The notes: generated by a model from the letters alone, not told the origin. Positions 17,354-24,785 are shown, counted from the first letter of the stretch. The stretch: DNA of 64,000 nt from Candidatus Pacearchaeota archaeon (GCA_023144035.1 JAGLGM010000002.1:1-64000), one strand, 5' to 3'. Made by a program: numbers and translations.

Positions 17354-17478
17354 TCTCACTTTTCGATTTTTAAGATAGTTTTTTTATTACTTTTCTCACT
17401 TTTTTATATCTTTTTTAACTTTTTTCCCTATTTTTCTCACTTTTTTATGTTTTTTTACTTTTTTTAACTCTCACTTTT
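17354..17478. repeat. Imperfect ~40-bp tandem repeats headed by TCTCACTTTT
   Basis: Copies of TCTCACTTTT begin at 17354, 17394, 17435 and 17469, so with spacings of 40, 41 and 34 bases, separated by T-rich sequence. The last copies run into the 3' end of the leftward coiled-coil/HTH gene and encode its Lys-rich tail. A 10-bp palindrome TAGCCGGCTA lies just before the array (17324-17333), unusually G+C-rich for this DNA. Confidence 0.6.
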
Positions 17479-18047
17479 GTCTTTTTTAACATCTTTTCTT
17501 TTAAGTTTTCAGGCACATATACTCTTTTTTTCCCATTTTCCTCTATAATTTCTTCTATTAAACCTTCACTTTTTTGCCTTATTGAATTTACTTGACCTCT
17601 CATAGTAGATTTCTCTTTTCCTAACATAGCTGCAAGATCATGATAACTTAGCTTCATCTCTGTGTTTAAAAGAATCCATAAAATTGCTCGTTCAGTTATT
17701 GAAAAATCATCTAAATTTGGTGTTTGGACAGCTGTTTGAACACCTGTTTGGACAGCATAAACAGCTGGTTGTTTGTCTTTTTTTTGCTTAGCTGTTTTAA
17801 ACACGGTGTTTGTTTGTACATTATTCATAATATTAACAACATTTTTTAATCCTTCAATTTCTTCATTCATCGACGATAAAACTTCTTTTAACTCAATTAG
17901 GTGTTCTTTTTGAGAATCTTTTTCAGAATCAAGGTGTTTAATCCATTCTGTAATACTTTTTATGTCGTTTTTCACAGAATCAAAACCTTTTTTTGTGTCT
18001 TCTTTTATCTGTTCAACCTCTTTTTTCCTAAAAATCCAACTAAACAT
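17445..18047 (-). CDS. Coiled-coil protein with Gln/Thr linker and C-terminal HTH
   Basis: The 200-residue protein has a long coiled coil (about residues 8-75), a linker with VQTGVQTAVQTP, and an HTH (ITERAILWILLNTEMKLSYHDLAAML, KEKSTMRGQVNSIRQ), ending in a basic KKTKVRVKKSKKT tail. It mirrors the gene at 16632-17309 in architecture and the two are convergent. The DNA coding for the linker contains the same words (GTTTGGACA, ACAGCTGT, AACACC) that are iterated upstream of the gene at 18144-18250. A role in binding those repeats is inference. Confidence 0.7.
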   Translation of the reverse strand: MFSWIFRKKEVEQIKEDTKKGFDSVKNDIKSITEWIKHLDSEKDSQKEHLIELKEVLSSMNEEIEGLKNVVNIMNNVQTNTVFKTAKQKKDKQPAVYAVQTGVQTAVQTPNLDDFSITERAILWILLNTEMKLSYHDLAAMLGKEKSTMRGQVNSIRQKSEGLIEEIIEENGKKRVYVPENLKEKMLKKTKVRVKKSKKT

Positions 18048-18143
18048 ATTAATATTTTAGATGCTTTTCTTTAAATACTTTTTGCTTTTCGACGATAAAA
18101 TAGACTTTATTTAACAAAAATTAACAAAAATTATTAATTTATA

Positions 18144-18250
18144 AAACACTTAAAAACACCTTAAAAACACCTCACAAACAGCTGTTTGTCTCAAAAAACA
18201 CCAACAAACACCCTGTTTGGACACCTATAAACACCTTAAACAGCTGTTTT
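18144..18250. repeat. Palindrome and AAACACC iteron-like array
   Basis: This part of a 286-bp intergenic region contains several AACACC words and two AAACAGCTGTTT palindromes: a perfect 16-bp ACAAACAGCTGTTTGT at 18174-18189 and a 12-bp copy at 18238-18249. It lies upstream of the leftward coiled-coil/HTH gene. Such an array could be an operator or a partition/centromere-like site. The remainder of the region (18048-18143 and 18251-18333) is A+T-rich with no gene visible. Confidence 0.6.
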
Positions 18251-18333
18251 ATATATTCTGGCACTAAGTTAACCTTAATTCATCAAAATCAGAAAAGATT
18301 TTATAAACCACTTTAATTTAATTAATTAATAAA

Positions 18334-18636
18334 ATGAGTAAAAAGATTCAGAAAAAAGTGAGTAGATATTTTTTAAAAAACACATACAGAAAAGAATTTA
18401 GACATGAGCTAAGATTATTAATTGTAATCACACTTGGTTTTACAATTGGATTTACTTGGAGAGAAACAATCTTTGATCTTTCTTGGGCTCTTATGCAATG
18501 GATGACTCATACACAAAGCAGTTCTGCACTAAGTATATTATCTTCAGTTTTCATAACTTTGGTTTGTTTAGGGCTAATTTATTTAACATCTTATTTTTTA
18601 AAACCAAAACCAGGAGAACAAAATAACCAATATTAG
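18334..18636 (+). CDS. DUF5654-like small membrane protein
   Basis: The 100-residue protein has a basic N-terminus, then LLIVITLGFTIGFTWRETIFDL (membrane segment 1, about residues 29-45) and a second helix near 67-88, with a Pro/Lys-rich tail. The GFTWRETIFD signature is, as far as I recall, that of the DUF5654 family common in archaea, function unknown. It is transcribed away from the palindrome array. Confidence 0.65.
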   Translation: MSKKIQKKVSRYFLKNTYRKEFRHELRLLIVITLGFTIGFTWRETIFDLSWALMQWMTHTQSSSALSILSSVFITLVCLGLIYLTSYFLKPKPGEQNNQY

Positions 18637-18706
18637 TTTTTAACATCTTAATTTTTATTTTTCCCTATTCCTTTCAATAAATTCTAAAGATATTCTTTTA
18701 TACTAA

Positions 18707-18835
18707 CCTAACCTAAGTGCACAACTCCCACAGGCCACTAAAGAATTAATTCAAAAATATGCTTCAAAATTACTTAATTTCTCAAAAAAATATAAGTACA
18801 CTGAACTACACAAATTCTTAAAAAAGATGAAGTAG
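18707..18835 (+). pseudogene. Possible gene remnant
   Basis: An open frame without an ATG near its start encodes a protein-like segment ending TKELIQKYASKLLNFSKKYK and then YTELHKFLKKMK before a TAG stop. The amphipathic, Lys/Leu-rich pattern looks like a genuine C-terminus rather than random A+T sequence. An in-frame stop at 18704 closes it upstream. It may be the tail of a decayed gene. I do not recognise the family. Confidence 0.25.
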
Positions 18836-18845
18836 TTTGTTAAAA

Positions 18846-19259
18846 ATGAATCAAACTCTAGGCAATAAGGTATTCTCTACACAAGAATTAGAAGAATTTT
18901 ATCCTTTAATTAATTTAGAAGGTAAAAAAGTAAAGTATGATCCTAACAAGTATGAATTAGAAGTAGGAGATGTTGCAGAATATTTAGATAAAAACAATCA
19001 AATAACTAGAGGGTTAATTGAAAAAATTGGGCGTTCAAGGCCTATGAATTATCCAATATACCATATAAATGGGGAACCACATATGTATTGTAAGATTTGG
19101 CCAAAAGTAGATGAAAAAGGAACTATAATAAGCTATAAAGATAAAATTGATGAAAATAAAAAACAATTCTTAAAAAAAGTTAATAAAGAATTAAACAAAG
19201 CTAACCTTAGTGAAGATGAAGATTTTAAAATAGGTCCAAATGAAGGAGATCCTGCTTAA
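18846..19259 (+). CDS. Hypothetical protein
   Basis: The 137-residue acidic/Lys-rich protein starts at MNQTLGNK. It has no membrane segment, and shows a short beta-rich middle (KYELEVGDVAEYLDKNNQI, PIYHINGEPHMYCKIWPKV) and a charged helical C-terminus ending NEGDPA. The middle resembles small SH3-like or ParB-region folds only vaguely; I do not recognise a family. It stands alone between the possible remnant and the HNH gene. Confidence 0.45.
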   Translation: MNQTLGNKVFSTQELEEFYPLINLEGKKVKYDPNKYELEVGDVAEYLDKNNQITRGLIEKIGRSRPMNYPIYHINGEPHMYCKIWPKVDEKGTIISYKDKIDENKKQFLKKVNKELNKANLSEDEDFKIGPNEGDPA

Positions 19260-19363
19260 TTTCTCTAAATAAAACAGCACAGAGGCAAAGCTTCGTATAA
19301 TACACCTTATGAGTAGTTCGTTTTTTAATATTAACGAACGTAATTTCAAAGTGTTTACACCTC

Positions 19364-19372
19364 TTTTTATAC
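19364..19372 (+). promoter_or_regulatory. TATA element that decides the HNH gene start
   Basis: TTTTTATAC lies 21-29 bases before the ATG at 19393. It favours that ATG over the earlier in-frame ATG at 19309. Confidence 0.45.
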
Positions 19373-19392
19373 AAAAAGAATTTCCACTAGTT

Positions 19393-19866
19393 ATGAATAT
19401 TATCAAATGTAAAAATTGTGGGCGAGAAAAAGAAAATCATGCAAAAGGTCATTGCATTACTTGTTATAAAAAATTAATATGGAAACCCAAAAAGATAATT
19501 TGTAAAAGATGCAAAAGAGAGATATATCACCATTCTAAAGGGTTGTGCGCTGGTTGCTATCATTTTATGTTCCATTTGGAAAAAGTAAAATCATTTAATT
19601 ATAAAAAATATCACAACATTTCTTTAGAGATTTATAAGAGATTAACAAAAAAATGTATAATTTGTGAATTTGATAAAATAGTTGAAATTCATCATTTAGA
19701 TGAGAATAAAACAAATAATTCAGAAAACAATTTAATTGGATTATGCCCCAACCACCATAAAATGTTTCATGATTTTAGGTTTAAAAAAGAAATGAGAGAG
19801 TTATTAAAAGAAAAAGGATATAATTTACCTGAAGATGAAAAAATAGATTTTAAACTGGAAAAATAG
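19393..19866 (+). CDS. HNH endonuclease with zinc-knuckle N-terminus
   Basis: From the chosen ATG the protein has 157 residues. It opens with two CxxC...CxxC-type knuckles (CKNCG...CITC and CKRCK...CAGC), followed by an HNH core: CIICEF, EIHHLDENKTNNSENNLIGL and CPNHHKMFH. All expected His and Asn residues are present, so it is likely active. HNH genes of this type are often mobile (homing-like) or part of restriction systems; no methylase is adjacent. An upstream ATG at 19309 would add 28 residues that do not look like the family. Confidence 0.8.
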   Translation: MNIIKCKNCGREKENHAKGHCITCYKKLIWKPKKIICKRCKREIYHHSKGLCAGCYHFMFHLEKVKSFNYKKYHNISLEIYKRLTKKCIICEFDKIVEIHHLDENKTNNSENNLIGLCPNHHKMFHDFRFKKEMRELLKEKGYNLPEDEKIDFKLEK

Positions 19867-19918
19867 CTCCTATAAAACCTTCTGAAAGGTTTTTATATTT
19901 AATCTAACTAAATATATA

Positions 19919-20344
19919 ATGAAAAAAAGAAAAAGAGGAAAAATAATTTTAATTATCTTATTAATAATTATTCTTTTCCTTGGATTTAAATTAATTGGAC
20001 AAGAAGAAGATTGGATTTGTGTTGAGGGAGATTGGGTTGAACAAGAAAGTTCAACTTCAGAAAAACCTAAAAGTTATTGTGTTGATGGAGAAGTTAATAA
20101 TTTTAAAGAATGTATAGCGGCAGGAAATCCTGCAATGGAAAGCTATCCTAGAAAGTGCATAAATTTAAATGAAACTTTTACAGAAATAATTGAGAATTTT
20201 TGTACACAAAAAGATGTAGGAGAATTTTGCATGAATCTTTATGAACCTGTTTGTGGATATCCTTTAGAAAAAACATTTAGCAATTCATGTTTTGCTTGCC
20301 AAGATGAAAATATTCTTTATTGGATTTTTGGAGAATGTATATGA
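19919..20344 (+). CDS. Exported/anchored Cys-rich protein with Kazal-like C-terminus
   Basis: The 141-residue protein has a basic start (MKKRKRGK) and one hydrophobic segment (about residues 8-24) that would anchor it, then an extracytoplasmic Cys-rich part. The C-terminal ~45 residues (EFCMNLYEPVCGYPLEKTFS then NSCFACQ...GEC) fit the Kazal pattern C...PVCG...Y/FxNxCxAC...GxC. Kazal domains inhibit serine proteases in other organisms; the role here is unknown. The stop overlaps the next gene's start (ATGA). Confidence 0.65.
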   Translation: MKKRKRGKIILIILLIIILFLGFKLIGQEEDWICVEGDWVEQESSTSEKPKSYCVDGEVNNFKECIAAGNPAMESYPRKCINLNETFTEIIENFCTQKDVGEFCMNLYEPVCGYPLEKTFSNSCFACQDENILYWIFGECI

Positions 20345-20514
20345 AAAATAAAAAAGTAACCTTTCTAGCAATAATTGCCCTCATTTGTATAATTTTAGCA
20401 ATAACAATAGATTGGTTATTCCTTGTACCTGCAGTTATAATTATGATAATTAATCAAAAAGAATTAATGAAAAATAAGAAAAAACAGAAAATAAACCACA
20501 AAAATAAAGAATAA
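20341..20514 (+). CDS. Small membrane protein, coupled to the Kazal-like gene
   Basis: The 57-residue protein starts at MKNKKVTF, with two short hydrophobic stretches (about residues 5-40) and a Lys/Asn-rich tail. Its ATG overlaps the previous stop codon, so the two are translationally coupled. No family is recognised. Confidence 0.5.
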   Translation: MKNKKVTFLAIIALICIILAITIDWLFLVPAVIIMIINQKELMKNKKKQKINHKNKE

Positions 20515-20538
20515 TTATATTTTAAAGTGAGGCAAAAG

Positions 20539-20547
20539 ATATTTAAG
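20539..20547 (+). promoter_or_regulatory. TATA element for the HAD-xerA operon
   Basis: ATATTTAAG lies 23-31 bases before the ATG at 20570. A similar leader (TTCGTATAA..ATACCTTATG) precedes the ATG at 19309. Confidence 0.45.
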
Positions 20548-20569
20548 TAAGTTCGTATAACCATACCTT

Positions 20570-21214
20570 ATGAAAAGAGGAAAAATTAAAGCAATTATAT
20601 TTGATGTAGGAGGGGTTTTAGTTCTTGGAGCAAAATTAAAAAGAATTAAATATGACGGAAGATTACATCACACAGAAATTCATGAAGAGATTTCAAGAAA
20701 ATTAAAAATTTCTTTAGATCAATGGTTTGATGCAATAGATACAACATATGCAAAATCAATAGAAGGAAAAATATCTAAAGAAGAAGTATTAGAAACAATT
20801 TCAAAAAATGTTAAGACTTCTAAAAGAAAATTAAGAAACATAATGAATAAAGTATACAAAAAGAATTTTGATCAAAATAAACAATTATTTGAAAAAGCAT
20901 TTGAATTAAAAAGAAAAGGATATAAAATAGGTGTTTTATCAGACCAATGGCATTTTTCACAAGAAGCTTTAATGCCTAAGATATTATATAAAAAATTTAA
21001 TGAAGTAGTGGTTTCTCCTGAAGTGGGAATGCGAAAACCAAATCCAAAAATGTATAAACTTATTTTAAAGAGATTAAAACTTCCAGCAAATCAAACTCTT
21101 TTTATAGACAATCAAGAATGGAATATAAAACCTGCAAAGAAATTAGGCATGGAAACTATTTTATATAAAAACAATAAACAATTATTCAAAGAGTTAGATA
21201 AATTAAAAATATGA
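20570..21214 (+). CDS. HAD-superfamily hydrolase
   Basis: The 214-residue protein has motif I IIFDVGGVLV (residues 9-18; the second Asp is replaced by Gly, as in the IA subfamily variant DxGGVL), motif II-like LSDQW, motif III/IV KPNPKMYKL and LFIDNQEWN. A helical cap lies between. Substrates of this subgroup vary (small phosphometabolites). The stop overlaps the start of the xerA-like gene (ATGA), so the two are coupled; the functional link is unclear. Confidence 0.8.
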   Translation: MKRGKIKAIIFDVGGVLVLGAKLKRIKYDGRLHHTEIHEEISRKLKISLDQWFDAIDTTYAKSIEGKISKEEVLETISKNVKTSKRKLRNIMNKVYKKNFDQNKQLFEKAFELKRKGYKIGVLSDQWHFSQEALMPKILYKKFNEVVVSPEVGMRKPNPKMYKLILKRLKLPANQTLFIDNQEWNIKPAKKLGMETILYKNNKQLFKELDKLKI

Positions 21215-22038
21215 ATCCTAAAGAGTTTTTAGAAAAGATTAGAATTGAATTAAAGATTTCAAAGAATTCAGAATATACTTTAAAAAATTATGTAAGATAT
21301 AATCAAATTTTATTTGAATTTACAAAAAAAAATCCAGAAAAAATAACAGAAGATGATGTCAAAAAATATATTGCTGAAAAACTAGATAAAAATTCTTCGT
21401 CGTCAGTTATTTTATTTTTATCTGCTCTTAAATACGCTTACTCAAATATTTTGAAAAAAGATCCTACAAGTAATATAAAAAGACCTAAACGAGAGAAAAG
21501 ATTTCCAACTGTTTTAACAAAAGACGAGATAAAAAAACTTTTTGAAGTTTTAGACTCAAAAAAATCTAAGTTAATGATTTCTTTAATGTATGCTTGTGGT
21601 ATGAGGGTTTCTGAGTTAATTAATTTAAAAATGGAAAACTTTGATTTTGAAGAAAGAATAGGATATATACGTCAAGCAAAAGGAAAAAAAGATAGAATAT
21701 TTAACATTCCTGATTTTTTATTTAGAGATTTAAAATACCAAGCAGAAAAACAAATAGAGAAGGATAAAAAATATTTGTTTACAGGTCCAAAAGGAAAATT
21801 ATCTTCAAGAAATCTTCAAAAGATAGTTTCATGTGCAGCGCAAAGAGCAGGTATAAAAAAAGATGTTCATTGTCACACATTAAGACATAGTTTTGCAACA
21901 CATTTATTAGAAAATAATGTAGATATTAGGAAAATCCAAGTTTTACTTGGTCACTCTTCCCTTTCAACAACAGAACTATATGCTCATGTTTCCACAGAAC
22001 AAATTAAACAAATTAAAAGTCCAATTGAAGAGTTATAA
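21211..22038 (+). CDS. xerA: XerA-type tyrosine recombinase
   Basis: The 275-residue protein has an N-terminal SAM-like core-binding domain and a C-terminal catalytic domain with Arg132 (CGMRVSEL), Lys157/159 beta-hairpin, HTLRH (His222, Arg225), His248 (LLGHSS) and Tyr257 (TELYAHV). All active-site residues are present. Archaeal XerA resolves chromosome dimers at dif; the length and single-copy context fit that, though a mobile-element integrase cannot be excluded. It is followed 1 bp later by an orphan recombinase-domain gene. Confidence 0.85.
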   Translation: MNPKEFLEKIRIELKISKNSEYTLKNYVRYNQILFEFTKKNPEKITEDDVKKYIAEKLDKNSSSSVILFLSALKYAYSNILKKDPTSNIKRPKREKRFPTVLTKDEIKKLFEVLDSKKSKLMISLMYACGMRVSELINLKMENFDFEERIGYIRQAKGKKDRIFNIPDFLFRDLKYQAEKQIEKDKKYLFTGPKGKLSSRNLQKIVSCAAQRAGIKKDVHCHTLRHSFATHLLENNVDIRKIQVLLGHSSLSTTELYAHVSTEQIKQIKSPIEEL

Positions 22039-22039
22039 A

Positions 22040-22441
22040 ATGAAATGCCCAAATTGTAATCATGAATTTGAAGAAGAAAAAACAAGAGGAGAAATTCAAA
22101 AACAAGGAATGGTTAACAAAGCACTAAAAGGAAGTTTAATGTCAAGACCTGCTTTTGGATATAAACTTGAAGAAAATAAATTAGTTCCAGCACAAAATTC
22201 AGAACAAGTAAGAGAACTTTTTGAAGAATTTTTAAATGAAAAAATTACTTTATCTCAATTATCTAAAAAATATAATTTTTCTATAAATGGATTAAAAAAA
22301 ATTTTAACAAATTTTACATATCTTGGTAAAATAAAATTTAATAATCAAATTCACGAGGGAAACCATGAACCAATTATTTCTTCTACATTATTTAATCATG
22401 TTCAAAATAAATTAGAAAAATTAGGTATAAAAAAACCTTAA
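22040..22441 (+). CDS. Orphan serine-recombinase DNA-binding domain with zinc ribbon
   Basis: From MKCPNCNHEF the protein has 133 residues. A half zinc ribbon (CPNC) is followed by a segment typical of the 'Recombinase' domain of large serine recombinases: SRPAFGYKLEENKLVPAQNS, then an HTH, and LGKIKFNNQIHEGNHEPIIS at the end. The catalytic resolvase domain is absent, and no upstream remnant of it exists because xerA ends 1 bp before. The gene is most likely co-transcribed with xerA and could provide an accessory DNA-binding protein. Confidence 0.65.
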   Translation: MKCPNCNHEFEEEKTRGEIQKQGMVNKALKGSLMSRPAFGYKLEENKLVPAQNSEQVRELFEEFLNEKITLSQLSKKYNFSINGLKKILTNFTYLGKIKFNNQIHEGNHEPIISSTLFNHVQNKLEKLGIKKP

Positions 22442-22480
22442 TACTTTGTATAGGGTGTATCTTCAAAGGTATTTTAAATT

Positions 22481-22882
22481 TTATCTCTTAGAACTTTGCC
22501 TTTTCTTCCTAGCTTTACTATCTCCAGGTTTGTAAGTTTCTTTTCTACGAACATCAGCAACAAGAAGATTTCTATCATAATCTAAATAAGCTTTTACAAG
22601 ATCATCATTGTTTGAGAATTTAACAATAACTTTTGCTAAAGCAAGTCTAGCAGCTTCAACTTGTCCTTTTTCTCCACCACCTTTTACATTAATCTTAACA
22701 TCAAAATTTTTATTCCCTAACACTTTTTCTGCAATTCTTATTGGTTCCTCTATTTTAAGTTTATCAAACATTTGTAAATTTTTATAATCTTTTTTATTTA
22801 TAGTTATTTTCCCAGATCCTTCTATAAGAATAGCTCTTGCTACAGCAGTTTTTCTTTTTCCTGAAGCAATTGTTTTATTCAT
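22481..22882 (-). CDS. rps9: Ribosomal protein uS9
   Basis: The 133-residue protein has the archaeal uS9 start (ASGKRKTAVARAILIEGSGK), a GGGEKGQVEAARLALAK core and the basic C-terminal tail ending in SKARKKRQSSKR, which reaches the P-site tRNA. It belongs to the leftward eL18-uL13-uS9 set and overlaps the uL13 stop by 4 bp. Confidence 0.96.
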   Translation of the reverse strand: MNKTIASGKRKTAVARAILIEGSGKITINKKDYKNLQMFDKLKIEEPIRIAEKVLGNKNFDVKINVKGGGEKGQVEAARLALAKVIVKFSNNDDLVKAYLDYDRNLLVADVRRKETYKPGDSKARKKRQSSKR

Positions 22883-23277
22883 TTTTTATTTGAAACCTCT
22901 TTTATAGTGATAAATTTACTTTGTTTTCCTTTACCTGCTTTAATTGTTTTAGATTCTTGAAACTCTTTTGGAACTCCAACATAACATTTTATTCTTTTGA
23001 AAGCTTCTCTACCTCTCCCAAATCTATGTTCAGGCAACATACCTCTTATGGTTCTTTTAACAATTCTTTCACTTGATTTTGAAAGTTTTGGACCTTTTTG
23101 ACTACTTCCAACTCTACTTCTTTTTTGATGAAAACTTTCTTCTATATTTTTTTTGTTTCCAGTAATTATTACTAAATCAGAATTTAAAATAACTATTTCT
23201 TCTCCTTTTAGGGCTTCTTTAGCTACATAACTAGCTAATCTTCCTAAAACAGCACCTTTTCCATCAATTATTTTCAT
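22879..23277 (-). CDS. rpl13: Ribosomal protein uL13
   Basis: The 132-residue protein starts MKIIDGKGAVLGRLASYVAK and has the RTIRGMLPEHRFGRGREAFK signature. Its ATG overlaps the eL18 stop and its stop overlaps the uS9 start, so the three are tightly coupled. Confidence 0.96.
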   Translation of the reverse strand: MKIIDGKGAVLGRLASYVAKEALKGEEIVILNSDLVIITGNKKNIEESFHQKRSRVGSSQKGPKLSKSSERIVKRTIRGMLPEHRFGRGREAFKRIKCYVGVPKEFQESKTIKAGKGKQSKFITIKEVSNKK

Positions 23278-23639
23278 ATTATTTTAACTCCTTTAGCTTC
23301 TGGATTTTTTTTAACTTCTTCTAATATAGTTAAAGCTTCAAATCCTAATTTTTTAAGTTTTTCTTTAGCTTTATCTGAAAAATTCAAAGCAACAACCTTT
23401 ATCTTTTTATCTAATTCTCCTTGAGATAATATTTTTCCAGGAACAACTACAATCTTTTCATCTTTTATTTTTTCATTTAATTCTTCTAAATTAAAATTAG
23501 ATCTATTTTTTCTAGGCCCAGATAATTTTTCTGCAATATGAATCCAAGCTTTATTTTTTTTACAAGCAATTATAGTTTCAACTAATTTTGAATTTGTTTT
23601 TCTTTGTAATTGTTTTTCTATTTTTGATTTAGTTTTCAT
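23274..23639 (-). CDS. rpl18e: Ribosomal protein eL18
   Basis: The 121-residue protein has the typical WIHIAEKLSGPRKNRSNFNL segment and VVVPGKILSQGELDKKIKVV. It is the first gene of the eL18-uL13-uS9 unit. A TATA-like ATATTTATAAACC lies about 80 bases upstream, giving a leader of about 50 bases with short repeats (GAGTTAA twice). The unit is separated from rpo3 by an IS element and a tRNA gene. Confidence 0.95.
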   Translation of the reverse strand: MKTKSKIEKQLQRKTNSKLVETIIACKKNKAWIHIAEKLSGPRKNRSNFNLEELNEKIKDEKIVVVPGKILSQGELDKKIKVVALNFSDKAKEKLKKLGFEALTILEEVKKNPEAKGVKII

Positions 23640-23725
23640 CTTAAATAACGAGAAAGAGTATTAACTCCCACTGACGCGTTAACTCGCAGGTTTAATTTTG
23701 AGTAGTATTTGGTTTATAAATATTA

Positions 23726-23740
23726 CTAATTATGCAGGGA
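23726..23740. repeat. Left target-site duplication of the IS481-like element
   Basis: CTAATTATGCAGGGA, identical to 24695-24709. It contains a copy of the last bases of the tRNA-Leu gene. Confidence 0.85.
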
Positions 23741-24694
23741 TGTATAGCCTACAGACATATGTCGTAGGTTAAAATAACAACTTAAAATCATGATAAATTT
23801 CGTCAGGAGTTTTTCCATCTAAACTTGTATGTGGTCTAAAATGATTATATCTCATTCTCCAAAGTTCAGGATCACTATTACAAAAAGGAAACTCTTTCTT
23901 AAAAGTTTGAAATAATCTTTCAACTTTCCCACATGTAGTTGGACTATGAACAGCACTTCTAATGTGATTTATTTCTCTTTTTCTACACCATCTATCAAAT
24001 TTTGAATGTTTACTTTTTAAGCCATATGCTGAACCATTATCAGATAAAATTTCTCTAGGTTTTCCATAAATTTTAATTAAATCATCTAAAATTTTGGTTA
24101 CAACTTCTGTTGTAACTATATTTGTTGGAGTAAATACTAAACTTTTTCTTGAACAATCATCAATAACAGAAATAACATATTTATCCTTTATCTTTTGATC
24201 ACTATGATCAATTTGCCAAAGAGAATTTGGATGTTTCCTTTGCCACCTAATATATTTTATTCTCTTCTTTTTTCTTTCAGGAGGGTTTGTTAATTTGTAT
24301 TTTCTTAAAATTTTACTGATACTTTTATGAGAAATTCCTAATTTAAGATCTTCAATCTTTCTTTCTCCCCATCCAGTTTGCTTTTTAATTGAAATTATCT
24401 TTTCCTCAAGTTCTTTAGTTATTTTTCTGTGAATTGTTTTAGGCCTTTTTGATTTATCTTTTAAATCCCAATTAGAATCATAATCTAATTTATGCATCCA
24501 TCTTTGTAAAGTTCTAGTATGTGTTTCATATTCATATTTTGCAAGAAGTATTTTTCTACATTGTGAATATGAATGGTTTTTTAATTTAAGTTTAAAAAAT
24601 TCTTTTCTTATTTCCTCTTTTTTCATACAATTTACATGTTTTCACATGCAAACTAATTTTCGGTTCTTACGACATATGTCTGGTGGTCGCACAC
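23741..24694. mobile_element. IS481-like insertion sequence
   Basis: The element is about 954 bp, bounded by imperfect inverted repeats that start TGT: the left end TGTATAGCCTACAGACATAT matches the inverted right end TGTGCGACCACCAGACATAT, both continuing GTCGTA. It is flanked by a 15-bp direct duplication. One transposase gene fills it. The right boundary may be one base shorter. The insertion is at the 3' end of tRNA-Leu and the duplication keeps that tRNA intact. Confidence 0.88.
23769..24626 (-). CDS. IS481-family DDE transposase
   Basis: The 285-residue protein has N-terminal helix-turn-helix modules (about residues 1-115) and an integrase core with Asp140 (WQIDHS), Asp196 (LSDNGSAY) and Glu236 (GKVERLF). 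All three catalytic acids are present and the frame is intact, so the element may still be mobile. It cuts and rejoins the terminal inverted repeats. Confidence 0.9.
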   Translation of the reverse strand: MKKEEIRKEFFKLKLKNHSYSQCRKILLAKYEYETHTRTLQRWMHKLDYDSNWDLKDKSKRPKTIHRKITKELEEKIISIKKQTGWGERKIEDLKLGISHKSISKILRKYKLTNPPERKKKRIKYIRWQRKHPNSLWQIDHSDQKIKDKYVISVIDDCSRKSLVFTPTNIVTTEVVTKILDDLIKIYGKPREILSDNGSAYGLKSKHSKFDRWCRKREINHIRSAVHSPTTCGKVERLFQTFKKEFPFCNSDPELWRMRYNHFRPHTSLDGKTPDEIYHDFKLLF

Positions 24695-24709
24695 CTAATT
24701 ATGCAGGGA
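24695..24709. repeat. Right target-site duplication of the IS481-like element
   Basis: CTAATTATGCAGGGA, identical to 23726-23740; its last eight bases are the 3' end of the tRNA-Leu gene. Confidence 0.85.
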
Positions 24710-24785
24710 ACAGGATTCGAACCTGCGTAGGCACTAAGCCAATAGCTTTTGAGGCTATCCTGTTTGACCACTCCAGCACCCCTGC
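24702..24785 (-). tRNA. tRNA-Leu (CAA)
   Basis: The 84-nt gene folds as a class II tRNA: acceptor GCAGGGG pairs with TCCCTGC plus discriminator A73, anticodon stem ATAGC/GCTAT with loop CTCAAAA (anticodon CAA), a long variable arm and GGTTCGAATCC T-arm. There is no encoded CCA and no intron. The 3' end lies at the junction with the IS481-like element's duplication. Confidence 0.93.

Noticed and set aside
17354-17478. A CRISPR array
   Set aside because: The units are imperfect, T-rich and run into a coding region; there are no unique spacers or cas genes.
18144-18250. A dif site for XerA
   Set aside because: The palindromes lie 3 kb from xerA and are repeated with AACACC words; they do not have the two-arm 28-bp layout.
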